Positions 1-7,966 of a stretch of DNA of 10,295 nucleotides are shown piece by piece. The number at the start of each line of letters is the position of its first letter. Positions within the stretch are counted from its first letter, which is position 1. The notes under the pieces were generated by a model. It made no database searches. It saw nothing but the letters and a program-made list of their open reading frames with translations, and was not told the DNA's origin. The position numbers and the translations under genes were made by a program. Source of the DNA: Candidatus Limnocylindrales bacterium (GTDB taxonomy: Bacteria > Chloroflexota > Limnocylindria > Limnocylindrales > CSP1-4); NCBI GenBank assembly GCA_031292335.1, contig JARLHH010000054.1:1-10295 (forward strand). Reading direction: 5' to 3'.

Positions 1-807
<807 letters not shown>

Positions 808-811
<4 letters not shown>

Positions 812-1416
812 GGCAGCGCCTCGCCCGGCTCAGCCGGATCGCGCGCTTCTGCCGGCCTGCGCAGCGGCGTAGCCGCTCCGCCAGAGGCCGCCGCCGGCCC
901 ACCTGCCATCTGCTTCGGCGCTTCCGAAGGTGTGTCGCCGTCCCGGACAAGCCGGAAGCGGTAGCGATCCTTCAGTTCCTGCTTACGGTCTGGTGGCGCG
1001 GCCACGTACAGGGCATCCGCGGTCGCGAGGAGCTCGCCAGTTGCGGCGTCGACGAGCCGGGCGCGCGTCGTGAGGAGCCGGCGGCGGCGTTCGACGAGGC
1101 TCCCCTCCGCCCGCAGTCGCCGCCCGATCGGCGTCGGGTGGCGATAGTCGATCGTCAGCCGGGCCGTGTATCCCCAGGAGTCCGCGCTCGCGAGCGCCCA
1201 GCCCATCACCTCGTCGAGGATCGTCGCGATGATCCCGCCGTGGGTGATCCCCTCCCAGCCCTGGAAGTCGGATGCCAGCGTCGTCTCGGTCCAGCAGGTG
1301 TCGCCCTCGACGTGCAGCACGAGCCGAAGGCCGACGGCATTGAGCTCGCCGCACGCGAAGCAGCTGTGCGGCGCGACCTCGAACCGCCCGGAGGTGGTCA
1401 CGACCTCAGATGTCAA
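808..1416 (-). CDS. PaaI-like hotdog-fold thioesterase family protein
   Basis: This is a 202-residue protein with a single 4HBT/hotdog domain (about residues 15-140). Hallmarks are the N-terminal CFACGELNAVGLRL segment common in uncharacterised PaaI-type thioesterases, and GITHGGIIATILDEVMGWA (57-73), where HGG and the acidic residues on the central helix form the usual catalytic region. Such enzymes hydrolyse acyl-CoA or acyl-carrier thioesters in the cytosol; the substrate here is unknown. After about residue 140 comes a roughly 60-residue Ala/Pro/Arg-rich tail with no domain I recognise. The start is uncertain: TTG at 1416 lies about 7 nt after an AAGGTG-like ribosome site and overlaps the gyrB end by 11 bases, while an in-frame GTG at 1401 lies just past the gyrB stop. 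Its stop overlaps the GTG of the AlkD-like gene. Linkage to gyrB is probably co-transcription rather than shared function. Confidence 0.85.
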
Positions 1417-3382
1417 GGTTCTGCACCTTCCGGGCCTCGGACATGATGAAGCTCTTGCGGGGCGCGACCTTCTCGCCCATCAGCATCGTGAAGATCGCGT
1501 CGGCTTCCACGCCATCCTCGATCTCGGCCCGAAGAAGGGTGCGGCTCTGCGGATTCATGGTGGTTTCCCAGAGCTGGTCGGCGTTCATCTCGCCCAGGCC
1601 CTTGAAGCGCTGGACGGAGATGTTCTTGGAGTTGAGCTTCTTGATCGCCGCCTCACGCTCCTTCTCCGACTGGGCGTAGAGCGTCTGCTTGCCCGTGCTC
1701 ACGCGGTAGAGCGGCGGCTGGGCGATGTAGAGGTGGCCCTTCTCGATGATCTGGCCCATGTGCCGGTAGAAGAACGTGAGCAGGAGCGTCCGAATGTGGG
1801 CACCGTCGACGTCGGCGTCGGTCATGATGATGATCCGGTGGTACCGGAGCTTGGCCAGGTCGAACGTGTCGCCGATCCCGGCGCCCAGGGCGATGATGAG
1901 CGGCCGCACGTTCTCGCTCGAGAGAACCCGGTCCAGGCGCGCCTTCTCGACGTTGAGCACCTTGCCGCGGAGCGGCAGCACCGCCTGGAAGCGCCGGTTG
2001 CGTCCCATCTTCGCGGAACCCCCCGCGGAGTCTCCTTCGACGAGGTAGAGCTCGCTCCGCGCGGGATCGCGCTCCTGGCAGTCAGCGAGCTTGCCCGGCA
2101 GGGCCATCCCCTCCAGGGCACCCTTGCGGATGACGAGGTCGCGCGCCTTTCGGGCCGCCTCGCGGGCGCGGGCCGCCGTCAGGCTCTTCTCGATGATCCG
2201 GCGTCCCTCGGCCGGGTTCTCCTCGAGGTACTGGACCATCCCCTCGGCGACGGCCGCCTGGACCTGGGCCTTCACCTCCGCGTTGCCGAGCTTCGCCTTG
2301 GTCTGCCCCTCGAACTGGGGGTCCACCAGCTTGACCGAGACGACGGCGGTCAACCCTTCCCGGACGTCGTCCCCGCTCAGGTTCGAGTCGGCATCCTTGA
2401 GGATCCCGGCCTTCCTCGCCCAGTCGTTGAGGGAGCTGGTCAGTGCCGCGCGGAAGCCCGTGACGTGCGTCCCGCCGTCGACCGTGTTGATGTTGTTCGC
2501 GAAGGCGAAGACGTTCTCGGTGAAGGAGTCGTTGTACTGCAGGGCCACCTCGATGGACGTCGCGCCGTCGCGCTTCTCCACGGAGATCGGTCGCGCGTGA
2601 AGGACCTCCTTGTTCCGGTTGAGGTGACGGACGAAGGAGACCAGGCCGCCCTCGAAGTAGAAGGAGCGCTCACGATCGGCCCGCTCGTCCGTCAGGCGGA
2701 TCCAGAGCCCCTTGTTGAGGTACGCCGATTCGCGGAGCCGCTGGGTGATCGTCTCGAAGCTGTAGTCGGTGCTCTCGAACATCTCGTGGTCGGCGCGGAA
2801 GACCGTCCGCGTTCCCCGGCGATCTCCCTGCGGGCCGACCCTGGTGACGGGCGTGGTCGGCTTGCCGCGGACGTACTCCTGCGCCCAGACCGAGCCATCG
2901 CGGGCCGTCTCGACGCGGAGCCACTCGGAGAGCGCGTTGACCACGCTCACGCCGACGCCGTGCAGGCCGCCCGACACCTTGTAGCCACCGCCCCCGAACT
3001 TGCCCCCGGCATGCAGGACCGTGTGCACGACCTCCAGGGCGTCCTTCCCGGTGGCATGCCGCCCCACGGGGACCCCGCGGCCGTCGTCCTGGACGGTCAC
3101 GGTGCCATCCGCGGCGATCGTCACGTCGATGCGGGTTGCGTGGCCGGCCATCGCCTCGTCGATCGAGTTGTCCACGACCTCCCAGACGAGGTGGTGGAGG
3201 CCCCGCACGTCCGTCGAGCCGATGTACATGCCCGGCCGGCGGCGCACGGCCTCGAGGCCCTCGAGGACCTGGATGCTGGCGGCGGTGTAGTCGCTACCGA
3301 CCGGCGCCCGCTTCGACCGCCCGCCGGTCCCGCCTGCCGCACCTGTTCGCGCCGTGCCCGCGCCCGCCTCCCGATCCGTCAC
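1406..3382 (-). CDS. gyrB: DNA gyrase subunit B
   Basis: This is the ATPase subunit of type IIA topoisomerase, which works with GyrA to introduce negative supercoils. The 658-residue product has the full GyrB order. A GHKL ATPase carries EVVDNSIDEA (base E68, Mg-binding N72), DDGRGVP and the GGLHGVGVSVVNALS lid. It is followed by the transducer, a Toprim domain with EGDSAGGSAK (E449) and TDADVDGAH (Mg ligands D522, D524, D526), and the C-terminal QRFKGLGEMN segment ending in VQNLDI, typical of GyrB rather than ParE. I chose GTG at 3382 because it is preceded by GGAGGG at a 5-6 nt spacing and overlaps the parB stop as GTGA. An ATG at 3439 would overlap parB by 60 bp and add non-conserved residues. 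About 27 residues precede the conserved YTAASIQVLEGLEAVRRRPGMYIG. gyrA does not follow, unlike the common gyrBA arrangement. Confidence 0.97.
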   Translation of the reverse strand: MTDREAGAGTARTGAAGGTGGRSKRAPVGSDYTAASIQVLEGLEAVRRRPGMYIGSTDVRGLHHLVWEVVDNSIDEAMAGHATRIDVTIAADGTVTVQDDGRGVPVGRHATGKDALEVVHTVLHAGGKFGGGGYKVSGGLHGVGVSVVNALSEWLRVETARDGSVWAQEYVRGKPTTPVTRVGPQGDRRGTRTVFRADHEMFESTDYSFETITQRLRESAYLNKGLWIRLTDERADRERSFYFEGGLVSFVRHLNRNKEVLHARPISVEKRDGATSIEVALQYNDSFTENVFAFANNINTVDGGTHVTGFRAALTSSLNDWARKAGILKDADSNLSGDDVREGLTAVVSVKLVDPQFEGQTKAKLGNAEVKAQVQAAVAEGMVQYLEENPAEGRRIIEKSLTAARAREAARKARDLVIRKGALEGMALPGKLADCQERDPARSELYLVEGDSAGGSAKMGRNRRFQAVLPLRGKVLNVEKARLDRVLSSENVRPLIIALGAGIGDTFDLAKLRYHRIIIMTDADVDGAHIRTLLLTFFYRHMGQIIEKGHLYIAQPPLYRVSTGKQTLYAQSEKEREAAIKKLNSKNISVQRFKGLGEMNADQLWETTMNPQSRTLLRAEIEDGVEADAIFTMLMGEKVAPRKSFIMSEARKVQNLDI

Positions 3383-4233
3383 GAATTCCCTCCGGTCAGC
3401 CGTTCGTAGAGGCGACTCAACTCGTCCTCGCCATACCACTCGATGATGATCCGGCCCCCCTTGCGCGAGCGCGCAAGCCGTACCTTGGTGCCCAGCGACC
3501 TGCGGAGGTCCTCCTCGACCCGCTCCATCTCGCCGTCCAGCGCCGCGGCCGCCCGGGCCGGAACGGCCGTGCGCGGCTCCTCGCGGAGCCGCCGCGCAAG
3601 CTCCTCGACCTGCCGAACGGACAGGCCGCGGCGCTCGATCAGGGCGAGGAGATCCGCCTGCCGGGACGGATCAAGCCCCAGCAACGCCCGGCCGTGGCCC
3701 GCGCTGATCCGTCCGGTCCCGATCGCGTCCAGCGTGGCCGGCGCGAGCTCGAGGATCCGGATCGTGTTCGCCACCGTCGACCGCGCCCGCCCCACCCGGG
3801 CCGCGATCTGGTCGTGCGACAGCCCGAACTCGTCCGCGAGCTGACGGTAGGCGTGTGCCTCCTCGACGGCGTTCAGGTCGGCTCGCTGGAGGTTCTCGAC
3901 CAGCGCCAGCTCGAGTTGTTCGCGTCCGGCCGCCTGACGGACGATGGCCGGGATGCGCGTCAGGCCGGCGAGCTGCGCGGCCCGGACCCGACGCTCGCCC
4001 GCGATCAGGCGATACCCCTCGAGCGTCTCCGTCACGAGCACCGGCTGCAGGACGCCGTGCGCCGCGATGCTCGCGCGCAGCTGGTCCAGCTGGTCCGCCT
4101 CGAACACGGTTCGCGGCTGATAGGGGTTCCGCTCGATGCGGTCGATCGGGATGTCCGCCGGCACGGGCGTCGTGGAGGCGGCCCGCGGAATCAGCGCGTC
4201 GAGGCCGCGGCCAAGCGATGCCGGCCGCGCCAT
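3379..4233 (-). CDS. parB: Chromosome-partitioning protein ParB (Spo0J), CTP-dependent parS clamp
   Basis: The 284-residue protein has normal ParB length and domain order. The N-terminal LGRGLDALIP is the conserved ParA-contacting segment. The ParB/Srx CTP-binding domain includes RNPYQPR (35-41) and GERRVRAA (79-86), followed by ENLQRADLN (113-121). A helix-turn-helix DNA-binding segment lies at about 137-161 (LSHDQIAARVGRARSTVANT). A C-terminal dimerisation domain ends in GRIIIEWYGEDELSRLYERL. Known family members bind parS, load as CTP-dependent sliding clamps and stimulate ParA ATPase to move the origin region. The ATG at 4233 shares its A with the parA stop (TGATG), so translation is coupled. 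Its likely target is the parS site at 5343-5358, just upstream of parA. Confidence 0.97.
   Translation of the reverse strand: MARPASLGRGLDALIPRAASTTPVPADIPIDRIERNPYQPRTVFEADQLDQLRASIAAHGVLQPVLVTETLEGYRLIAGERRVRAAQLAGLTRIPAIVRQAAGREQLELALVENLQRADLNAVEEAHAYRQLADEFGLSHDQIAARVGRARSTVANTIRILELAPATLDAIGTGRISAGHGRALLGLDPSRQADLLALIERRGLSVRQVEELARRLREEPRTAVPARAAAALDGEMERVEEDLRRSLGTKVRLARSRKGGRIIIEWYGEDELSRLYERLTGGNS
3383..3396 (-). promoter_or_regulatory. Strong Shine-Dalgarno site deciding the gyrB start
   Basis: On the minus strand GGAGGG followed by AATTC stands directly before the GTG at 3382. It lies inside the last codons of parB. This makes the GTG far more likely than the upstream ATG at 3439 and lets gyrB initiate independently as well as by coupling to parB termination. 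Confidence 0.75.
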
Positions 4234-5198
4234 CAGGCCATCCCGCCGGGTGCGCCCGCGCCTGCGTCGAGCGGGACGTGCGGGCGCGGGACCGTGATCG
4301 ACAGGGATGCGTCATGCGTGAGCGCGGTCGTCGCCGACGGCGCCGTGCCGCTGGGCACGACCCCGGGCACGACCCCGTGGCGGCCCGCCTCCTGGTCCAG
4401 CCGGACCCGCAGCTCGGTCGCGAGCGCCCGGTAGGCAGTGGCGCCGCGACTGTCGGGCGCGTAGCGGGCGATCGGGCGGCCATGGCTGGGTGCCTCGGCC
4501 AGTCGAACGCTGCGCGGTATCACGGTGTCGAAGACCGCTGCCCCGAGGTGCGTGCGAACCTCGGCGGCAACCTCCGCCGACAGGTTCGTGCGGGTGTCGA
4601 ACATCGTGAGGACGACACCGCGCACGGCGAGCGCCGGGTTCAGGTGGTCGCGCACCAGGTGGATCGTTGCGATCAACTGCGAGAGACCCTCGAGCGCGTA
4701 GTACTCGCACTGCATGGGGATCAGCACGGCGTCCGCCGCCGTCAAGGCGTTCACCGTGAGCAGGCCGAGGGACGGCGGGCAGTCGATGAAGATGTCGTCG
4801 AAGTCGGAGCAGACGGACTCGATCACGCGGCTGAGGCGCCGTTCCCGCTGCGGGACGCCCGCCAGCTCCACCTCGGCGCCGGCGAGGGCGATCGACGACG
4901 GGACCAGCGAGAGCCCCGGCGTTTCCGTGGGCACGATCAGCGAGCCGAGGTCCACGCCGCGAAGGAGGGAGTCGTAGACAGACGCACCTGCGGCGGCGCG
5001 CTCCGCGCCGAGCCCGCTGGTTGCGTTGCCCTGGGGGTCAAGATCGACCACGAGCACCCGTCGTCCATCGCCGGCGAGGTAGGCCGCGACATTGACGACG
5101 GTTGTGGTCTTCCCGACGCCGCCCTTCTGGTTGGCGCACGCAAGCATCTGGCCCACTAGAGGCCGTACTCGGGGGGAATCACGCGTCAATTCTACCAT
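4233..5198 (-). CDS. parA: Chromosome-partitioning ATPase ParA (Soj)
   Basis: This is a MinD/ParA-superfamily ATPase of 321 residues. It has a deviant Walker A, QKGGVGKTTT (24-33), with the signature lysine K25. The A' motif VVDLDPQGNATSGLG lies at 50-64 and Walker B DDIFIDCPPSLG at 134-145. ParA dimerises with ATP, binds DNA non-specifically and is released by ParB, driving origin segregation. I chose ATG 5198 because GGAAGGAG lies 5 nt upstream; the frame stays open to 5516, but that extra sequence is non-conserved and crosses the parS site. Soj proteins are usually about 250-260 residues. Here an 18-residue N-terminal extension precedes the core, and a Pro/Ala/Val-rich tail of about 49 residues follows it (273-321), including a GVVPGVVP duplication. 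It is the first gene of the leftward operon. Confidence 0.96.
   Translation of the reverse strand: MVELTRDSPRVRPLVGQMLACANQKGGVGKTTTVVNVAAYLAGDGRRVLVVDLDPQGNATSGLGAERAAAGASVYDSLLRGVDLGSLIVPTETPGLSLVPSSIALAGAEVELAGVPQRERRLSRVIESVCSDFDDIFIDCPPSLGLLTVNALTAADAVLIPMQCEYYALEGLSQLIATIHLVRDHLNPALAVRGVVLTMFDTRTNLSAEVAAEVRTHLGAAVFDTVIPRSVRLAEAPSHGRPIARYAPDSRGATAYRALATELRVRLDQEAGRHGVVPGVVPSGTAPSATTALTHDASLSITVPRPHVPLDAGAGAPGGMA
4353..4376. repeat. Perfect 12-bp tandem duplication inside parA
   Basis: GGGCACGACCCC occurs twice back to back on the plus strand. On the minus strand it encodes GVVPGVVP (about residues 275-282) at the start of the low-complexity ParA tail. The unit is four codons, so the frame is preserved. 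It looks like a recent slippage duplication in a tolerant linker. Confidence 0.85.
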
Positions 5199-5342
5199 TC
5201 CGGCTCCTTCCGACCCGCCGACGAAAGGGTGCCAGACGTGCCTTCGCTCCGACGTATCGCGACGTTCCCAGGGTCGACTCGGGGCGTGACCGCGAGTGTG
5301 GGTCTCCGCGGTGTCTTCCCTGCGGCCCTGCCTGGCAGGCCC

Positions 5343-5358
5343 TGTTTCACGTGAAACA
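5343..5358. promoter_or_regulatory. parS: parS centromere site (ParB binding)
   Basis: TGTTTCACGTGAAACA is an exact match to the widely conserved 16-bp chromosomal parS consensus. It extends to a perfect 20-bp palindrome, CCTGTTTCACGTGAAACAGG, at 5341-5360. It lies about 145 bp upstream of the parA start and about 170 bp upstream of mreD. In characterised systems ParB-CTP loads at such sites and spreads for kilobases. Its position next to parAB strongly supports function. I saw no second exact copy in the window. Confidence 0.96.
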
Positions 5359-5451
5359 GGACCCCGGCGCCTCCGAACGGTGAACCCGGGCGTGTACCCG
5401 ACCTCGACCCGGGCCCGAACCCCGGGCGGGGCCAGCCATTGGCCTCCTCGG

Positions 5452-5457
5452 TATACT
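5452..5457 (+). promoter_or_regulatory. Candidate -10 element for the mreD-mrdA-rodA operon
   Basis: TATACT is one of the few AT-rich hexamers in this region and resembles the sigma70 -10 TATAAT. It would start transcription near 5464, giving a leader of about 68 nt before mreD. No good -35 hexamer sits 16-18 bp upstream; the nearest TTGGCC (5439-5444) is too close. The call rests on the -10 and its position only. Confidence 0.45.
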
Positions 5458-5531
5458 CGGCGAGCAGTCTGCCGGCGGTCCAGGCCGAATGCCGAACCGC
5501 CGGGCTGTCGGTTCACTGAGGAACGACCGCC

Positions 5532-6038
5532 ATGAGCCTCGTTCTCGCAGCGGTTGGGGCGGCAGTGGCTGCGCTGATCCAGTCATCAATCCTCCCGTTC
5601 ACCGCCGCCGGCGGTGCCGGGCTCGACCTGGTCCTGGTCCTTGCCGTCGTCTGGACGATGACGGTGGGCCTCGAGGGCGGCCTTGTGTGGGCCTTCCTCG
5701 GAGGTTTGCTCATCGACGTACTGCTCATGCGGCCACTCGGCCTCACCGCGTTCGTGCTTCTCCTCGCCGTCGGGGCCGCCTGGCTCGTCGGCCGCGTTTC
5801 TCCGCGCTCCTCCTACCCGATCGTGGTCGTGACGACGGCAGTCAGCGCGGCGCTCGCGTCGGTCCTGACCGTCGTGCTCATCGGTGCGCTTCGCGGGCTC
5901 CCTCCGGGCGTGGATCCAGTTGCCCAGGCCGTCCCGAGCGGCTTCCTCGCCGGCCTCGCGGCTGCCGTGATCGCGCCGATCCCGATCCTCGTCCAGCGTC
6001 GCTGGCTCCACGACGAGATCGACCGGGTGGACTGGTGA
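5532..6038 (+). CDS. mreD: Rod shape-determining membrane protein MreD
   Basis: This is a 168-residue, very hydrophobic protein with about five predicted membrane segments (roughly 3-20, 31-45, 50-66, 70-87, 97-120 and a final one near 136-155). The segment GLEGGLVWAFLGGLLIDVLLMRPLG (46-70) carries the Gly/Asp pattern characteristic of MreD. MreD is an inner-membrane part of the elongasome that guides PBP2/RodA wall synthesis along the cell side. The ATG at 5532 follows GAGGA (5518-5522) at a 9-nt spacing. Its stop overlaps the GTG of mrdA. The neighbours PBP2 and RodA confirm the assignment. mreB and mreC, usually immediately upstream, are not in the window. Confidence 0.88.
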   Translation: MSLVLAAVGAAVAALIQSSILPFTAAGGAGLDLVLVLAVVWTMTVGLEGGLVWAFLGGLLIDVLLMRPLGLTAFVLLLAVGAAWLVGRVSPRSSYPIVVVTTAVSAALASVLTVVLIGALRGLPPGVDPVAQAVPSGFLAGLAAAVIAPIPILVQRRWLHDEIDRVDW

Positions 6039-7966
6039 GCACCCTTCAGACGCCCGCGACCCACGAGCGACGGCCGCTCCGTTTTGCCGTCTTTGCATTC
6101 GCTGCCGTCGTGATGCTGGGAGGCCTGACGGCTCGCCTGTTCGCGATGCAGCTGGCCGGCAACCCGGCGGGCGCCCCGGCGGCGGCCGCGGCACCCGTTC
6201 CCGCAGGGCTCCAGATCGTGTCGGAGCCCGTGCCATCGACGAGGGGCCTGATCTACGACCGGACGAAGCACCTGCTCGTCGAGAATGTGCCGACTTTCAC
6301 CGTCTCCATCCTCCCCGCCGACCTTCCGCTGAGCCAGCAGCCGCAGGTCGTCGGGAGCCTCGCCGGGCTTCTCGGCACGTCCGCAACAGCGATCACGACG
6401 GCGCTCGACAGCGCGAGCGGCTCGCGGTTCGATCCCGTGACCATCGCGAACGACGTTCCGGAGCAGACCGCCCGCCTCATCGCCGAGGACAACCTGACGC
6501 TTCCCGGAGTCGACGTGACGGTGGAGGCCCGCCGCGACTACCTCGACGGACCCCTGTTCTCCCAGCTGCTGGGCTACACGGGGCCTATCGACGCGACCAC
6601 GTACGCATCGCTCCAGGGCCAGGGGTACCTCTCGGACGACTGGATCGGGAAGACCGGGCTGGAGTCCCAGTACGAGACCGCGCTGCGCGGCACGTATGGC
6701 GTCCAGCAGGTCGAGAAGGATGGAACCGGTCGCACGGTCCGCGTCCTGTCCACGACGACGCCGCCCCAGTCCGGCGACTCGCTCATCCTGACCATCGACG
6801 CCAAGGAGCAGCGCTACGCGCAGCAGGCGCTCGACTGGGGACTCAAGCTTTCCGGCTCGAAGCGGGGTGCCATCGTCGTGGAGAACCCCCAGACGGGCGA
6901 GATCCTGGCCATGGTCAGCGAGCCCACCTACGACGACAACCTTTTCGCGCGCGGGATCAGCACGGCGGACTACCAGAAGCTCCTCGCCAACCCGGCCCTC
7001 CCGCTGATGAACCACGCGATCAGCGACATCCAGCCCCCCGGGTCGACGTACAAGCTGGTCACGGGTACGGGTGTGCTCGCGGACAAGAAGCTCGGCCTGA
7101 ACGAGCTGGTTCTCAGCAAGCCGTACGTCCAGGTCGGATCGACCCTGTTCTGGGAGTGGAACCACCTCGGGTGGGGCCCCCTGGACATCAAGGATGCGTT
7201 CGCCCACTCCGCCGACACGGTCTTCTACCAGCTGGCCCAGCGGCTCGGGATCGATCGGCTCGGGTACTGGGGAACCCAGTACGGGTTCGGGCAGCCGACC
7301 GGGATCGACCTTCCCGCCGAGTCGGCCGGCCTCGTGCCCACGAACCAGTGGAAGCTGGACACGCTCGGCGAGTCGATCTACCCGGGCGAGGTCCTCCAGG
7401 CGGGGATCGGCCAGGGCTATGACCTCGCCACGCCGCTCCAGGTGGCGAACGCGTACTCGGCGCTCGCCAACGGCGGCACGCTGTACCAGCCGCAGGTGGT
7501 TCGCGAGATCGTCAGCCCCGACGGTACCGTCGTGCGGCCGTTCACGCCGAAGGTGATCCGGAAGATCGCCGCGCCAGGCTGGGTCTTCACTACCATGCGC
7601 GAGGCAGCCCGTCGCGTCGTTGCCAGCCGCAACACGTACAACCTCGTGGACATGCCCATCGTGGTCGCGGGGAAGACCGGTACGGCCGAGTTCGGCCTCC
7701 GCGACAAGAACGGCGTGCTCCCGTATCACAACTGGTTCGCCGGCTTCATCCCGAAGGCTGCCTGGACGAAGGACAACCCGACCGGCGACGTCTCGAAGCC
7801 GGATTCGCAGCTGGCCTTCTGCGTCTTCATCTATGACGCGGGCACGCTCGGCAACACGGCGACGGAGGTCGCCAAGTACTTCCTCCAGCTTCACTACGGG
7901 ATCACGAAGGACTACCGGCTGCCCCAGCTGCTCCAGCGCACCAACTTCTACGAGGGTGGCCGCTGA
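6035..7966 (+). CDS. mrdA: Penicillin-binding protein 2 (class B PBP, elongation transpeptidase)
   Basis: This is a 643-residue monofunctional DD-transpeptidase that cross-links peptidoglycan during lateral growth with RodA. A short cytoplasmic N-terminus precedes one membrane anchor (about 16-38). A PBP dimerisation/pedestal domain begins at PVPSTRGLIYDR. The transpeptidase domain has the catalytic STYK (S337, K340) in IQPPGSTYK, SAD (392-394) in SADTVFYQLAQRLGID as the SxN-equivalent also found in E. coli PBP2, and KTG (547-549) in VAGKTGTAEFG. GIGQGYDLATPLQ is also typical of PBP2. All catalytic motifs are intact. I chose GTG at 6035, which forms GTGA with the mreD stop; the frame is open further upstream, but that part is out-of-frame mreD sequence. 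Adjacent rodA and the SAD motif favour PBP2 over the divisome FtsI. Confidence 0.96.
   Translation: MSTLQTPATHERRPLRFAVFAFAAVVMLGGLTARLFAMQLAGNPAGAPAAAAAPVPAGLQIVSEPVPSTRGLIYDRTKHLLVENVPTFTVSILPADLPLSQQPQVVGSLAGLLGTSATAITTALDSASGSRFDPVTIANDVPEQTARLIAEDNLTLPGVDVTVEARRDYLDGPLFSQLLGYTGPIDATTYASLQGQGYLSDDWIGKTGLESQYETALRGTYGVQQVEKDGTGRTVRVLSTTTPPQSGDSLILTIDAKEQRYAQQALDWGLKLSGSKRGAIVVENPQTGEILAMVSEPTYDDNLFARGISTADYQKLLANPALPLMNHAISDIQPPGSTYKLVTGTGVLADKKLGLNELVLSKPYVQVGSTLFWEWNHLGWGPLDIKDAFAHSADTVFYQLAQRLGIDRLGYWGTQYGFGQPTGIDLPAESAGLVPTNQWKLDTLGESIYPGEVLQAGIGQGYDLATPLQVANAYSALANGGTLYQPQVVREIVSPDGTVVRPFTPKVIRKIAAPGWVFTTMREAARRVVASRNTYNLVDMPIVVAGKTGTAEFGLRDKNGVLPYHNWFAGFIPKAAWTKDNPTGDVSKPDSQLAFCVFIYDAGTLGNTATEVAKYFLQLHYGITKDYRLPQLLQRTNFYEGGR

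Larger units (their letters stand above)
5199..5531. other. Divergent intergenic region between parA and mreD operons
   Basis: This 333-bp stretch has no credible gene. Short open frames on both strands here show no conserved features and cross the parS site. It carries the parA ribosome site next to 5199, the parS palindrome (5341-5360), an adjoining imperfect palindrome (5330-5340), three CCCGGGC blocks (5385-5427), and a TATACT -10-like element for the rightward operon. I could not find a convincing parA promoter. A TCGACC...TACGTC pair on the minus strand has only a 15-bp spacer. No DnaA-box cluster or AT-rich unwinding stretch is visible, so I do not call an origin. Confidence 0.8.

Noticed and set aside
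1166..3409. 747-codon open frame on the plus strand across gyrB
   Set aside because: It is antisense to a clearly conserved gyrB. Its translation shows no recognisable domain, and long antisense frames are expected from GC-rich codon usage.
3383..3439. Longer gyrB start at ATG 3439
   Set aside because: It would overlap parB by 60 bp with non-conserved residues; GTG 3382 has a strong GGAGGG site and the GTGA junction typical of this locus.
5199..5516. Longer parA start at 5516
   Set aside because: The extension crosses the parS palindrome and is not ParA-like, whereas ATG 5198 has GGAAGGAG at good spacing.
5199..5531. Replication origin near parS
   Set aside because: parS is often origin-proximal, but there is no DnaA-box cluster, AT-rich unwinding region or dnaA/dnaN nearby.
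5296..5535. Small open frames in the divergent intergenic region
   Set aside because: They contain the parS site, lack ribosome sites and conserved features, and overlap the probable mreD leader.
5813..7894. 693-codon open frame on the minus strand across mreD/mrdA
   Set aside because: The same effect applies: the opposite strand encodes a complete PBP2 with intact catalytic motifs, and the antisense product is charged low-complexity sequence.
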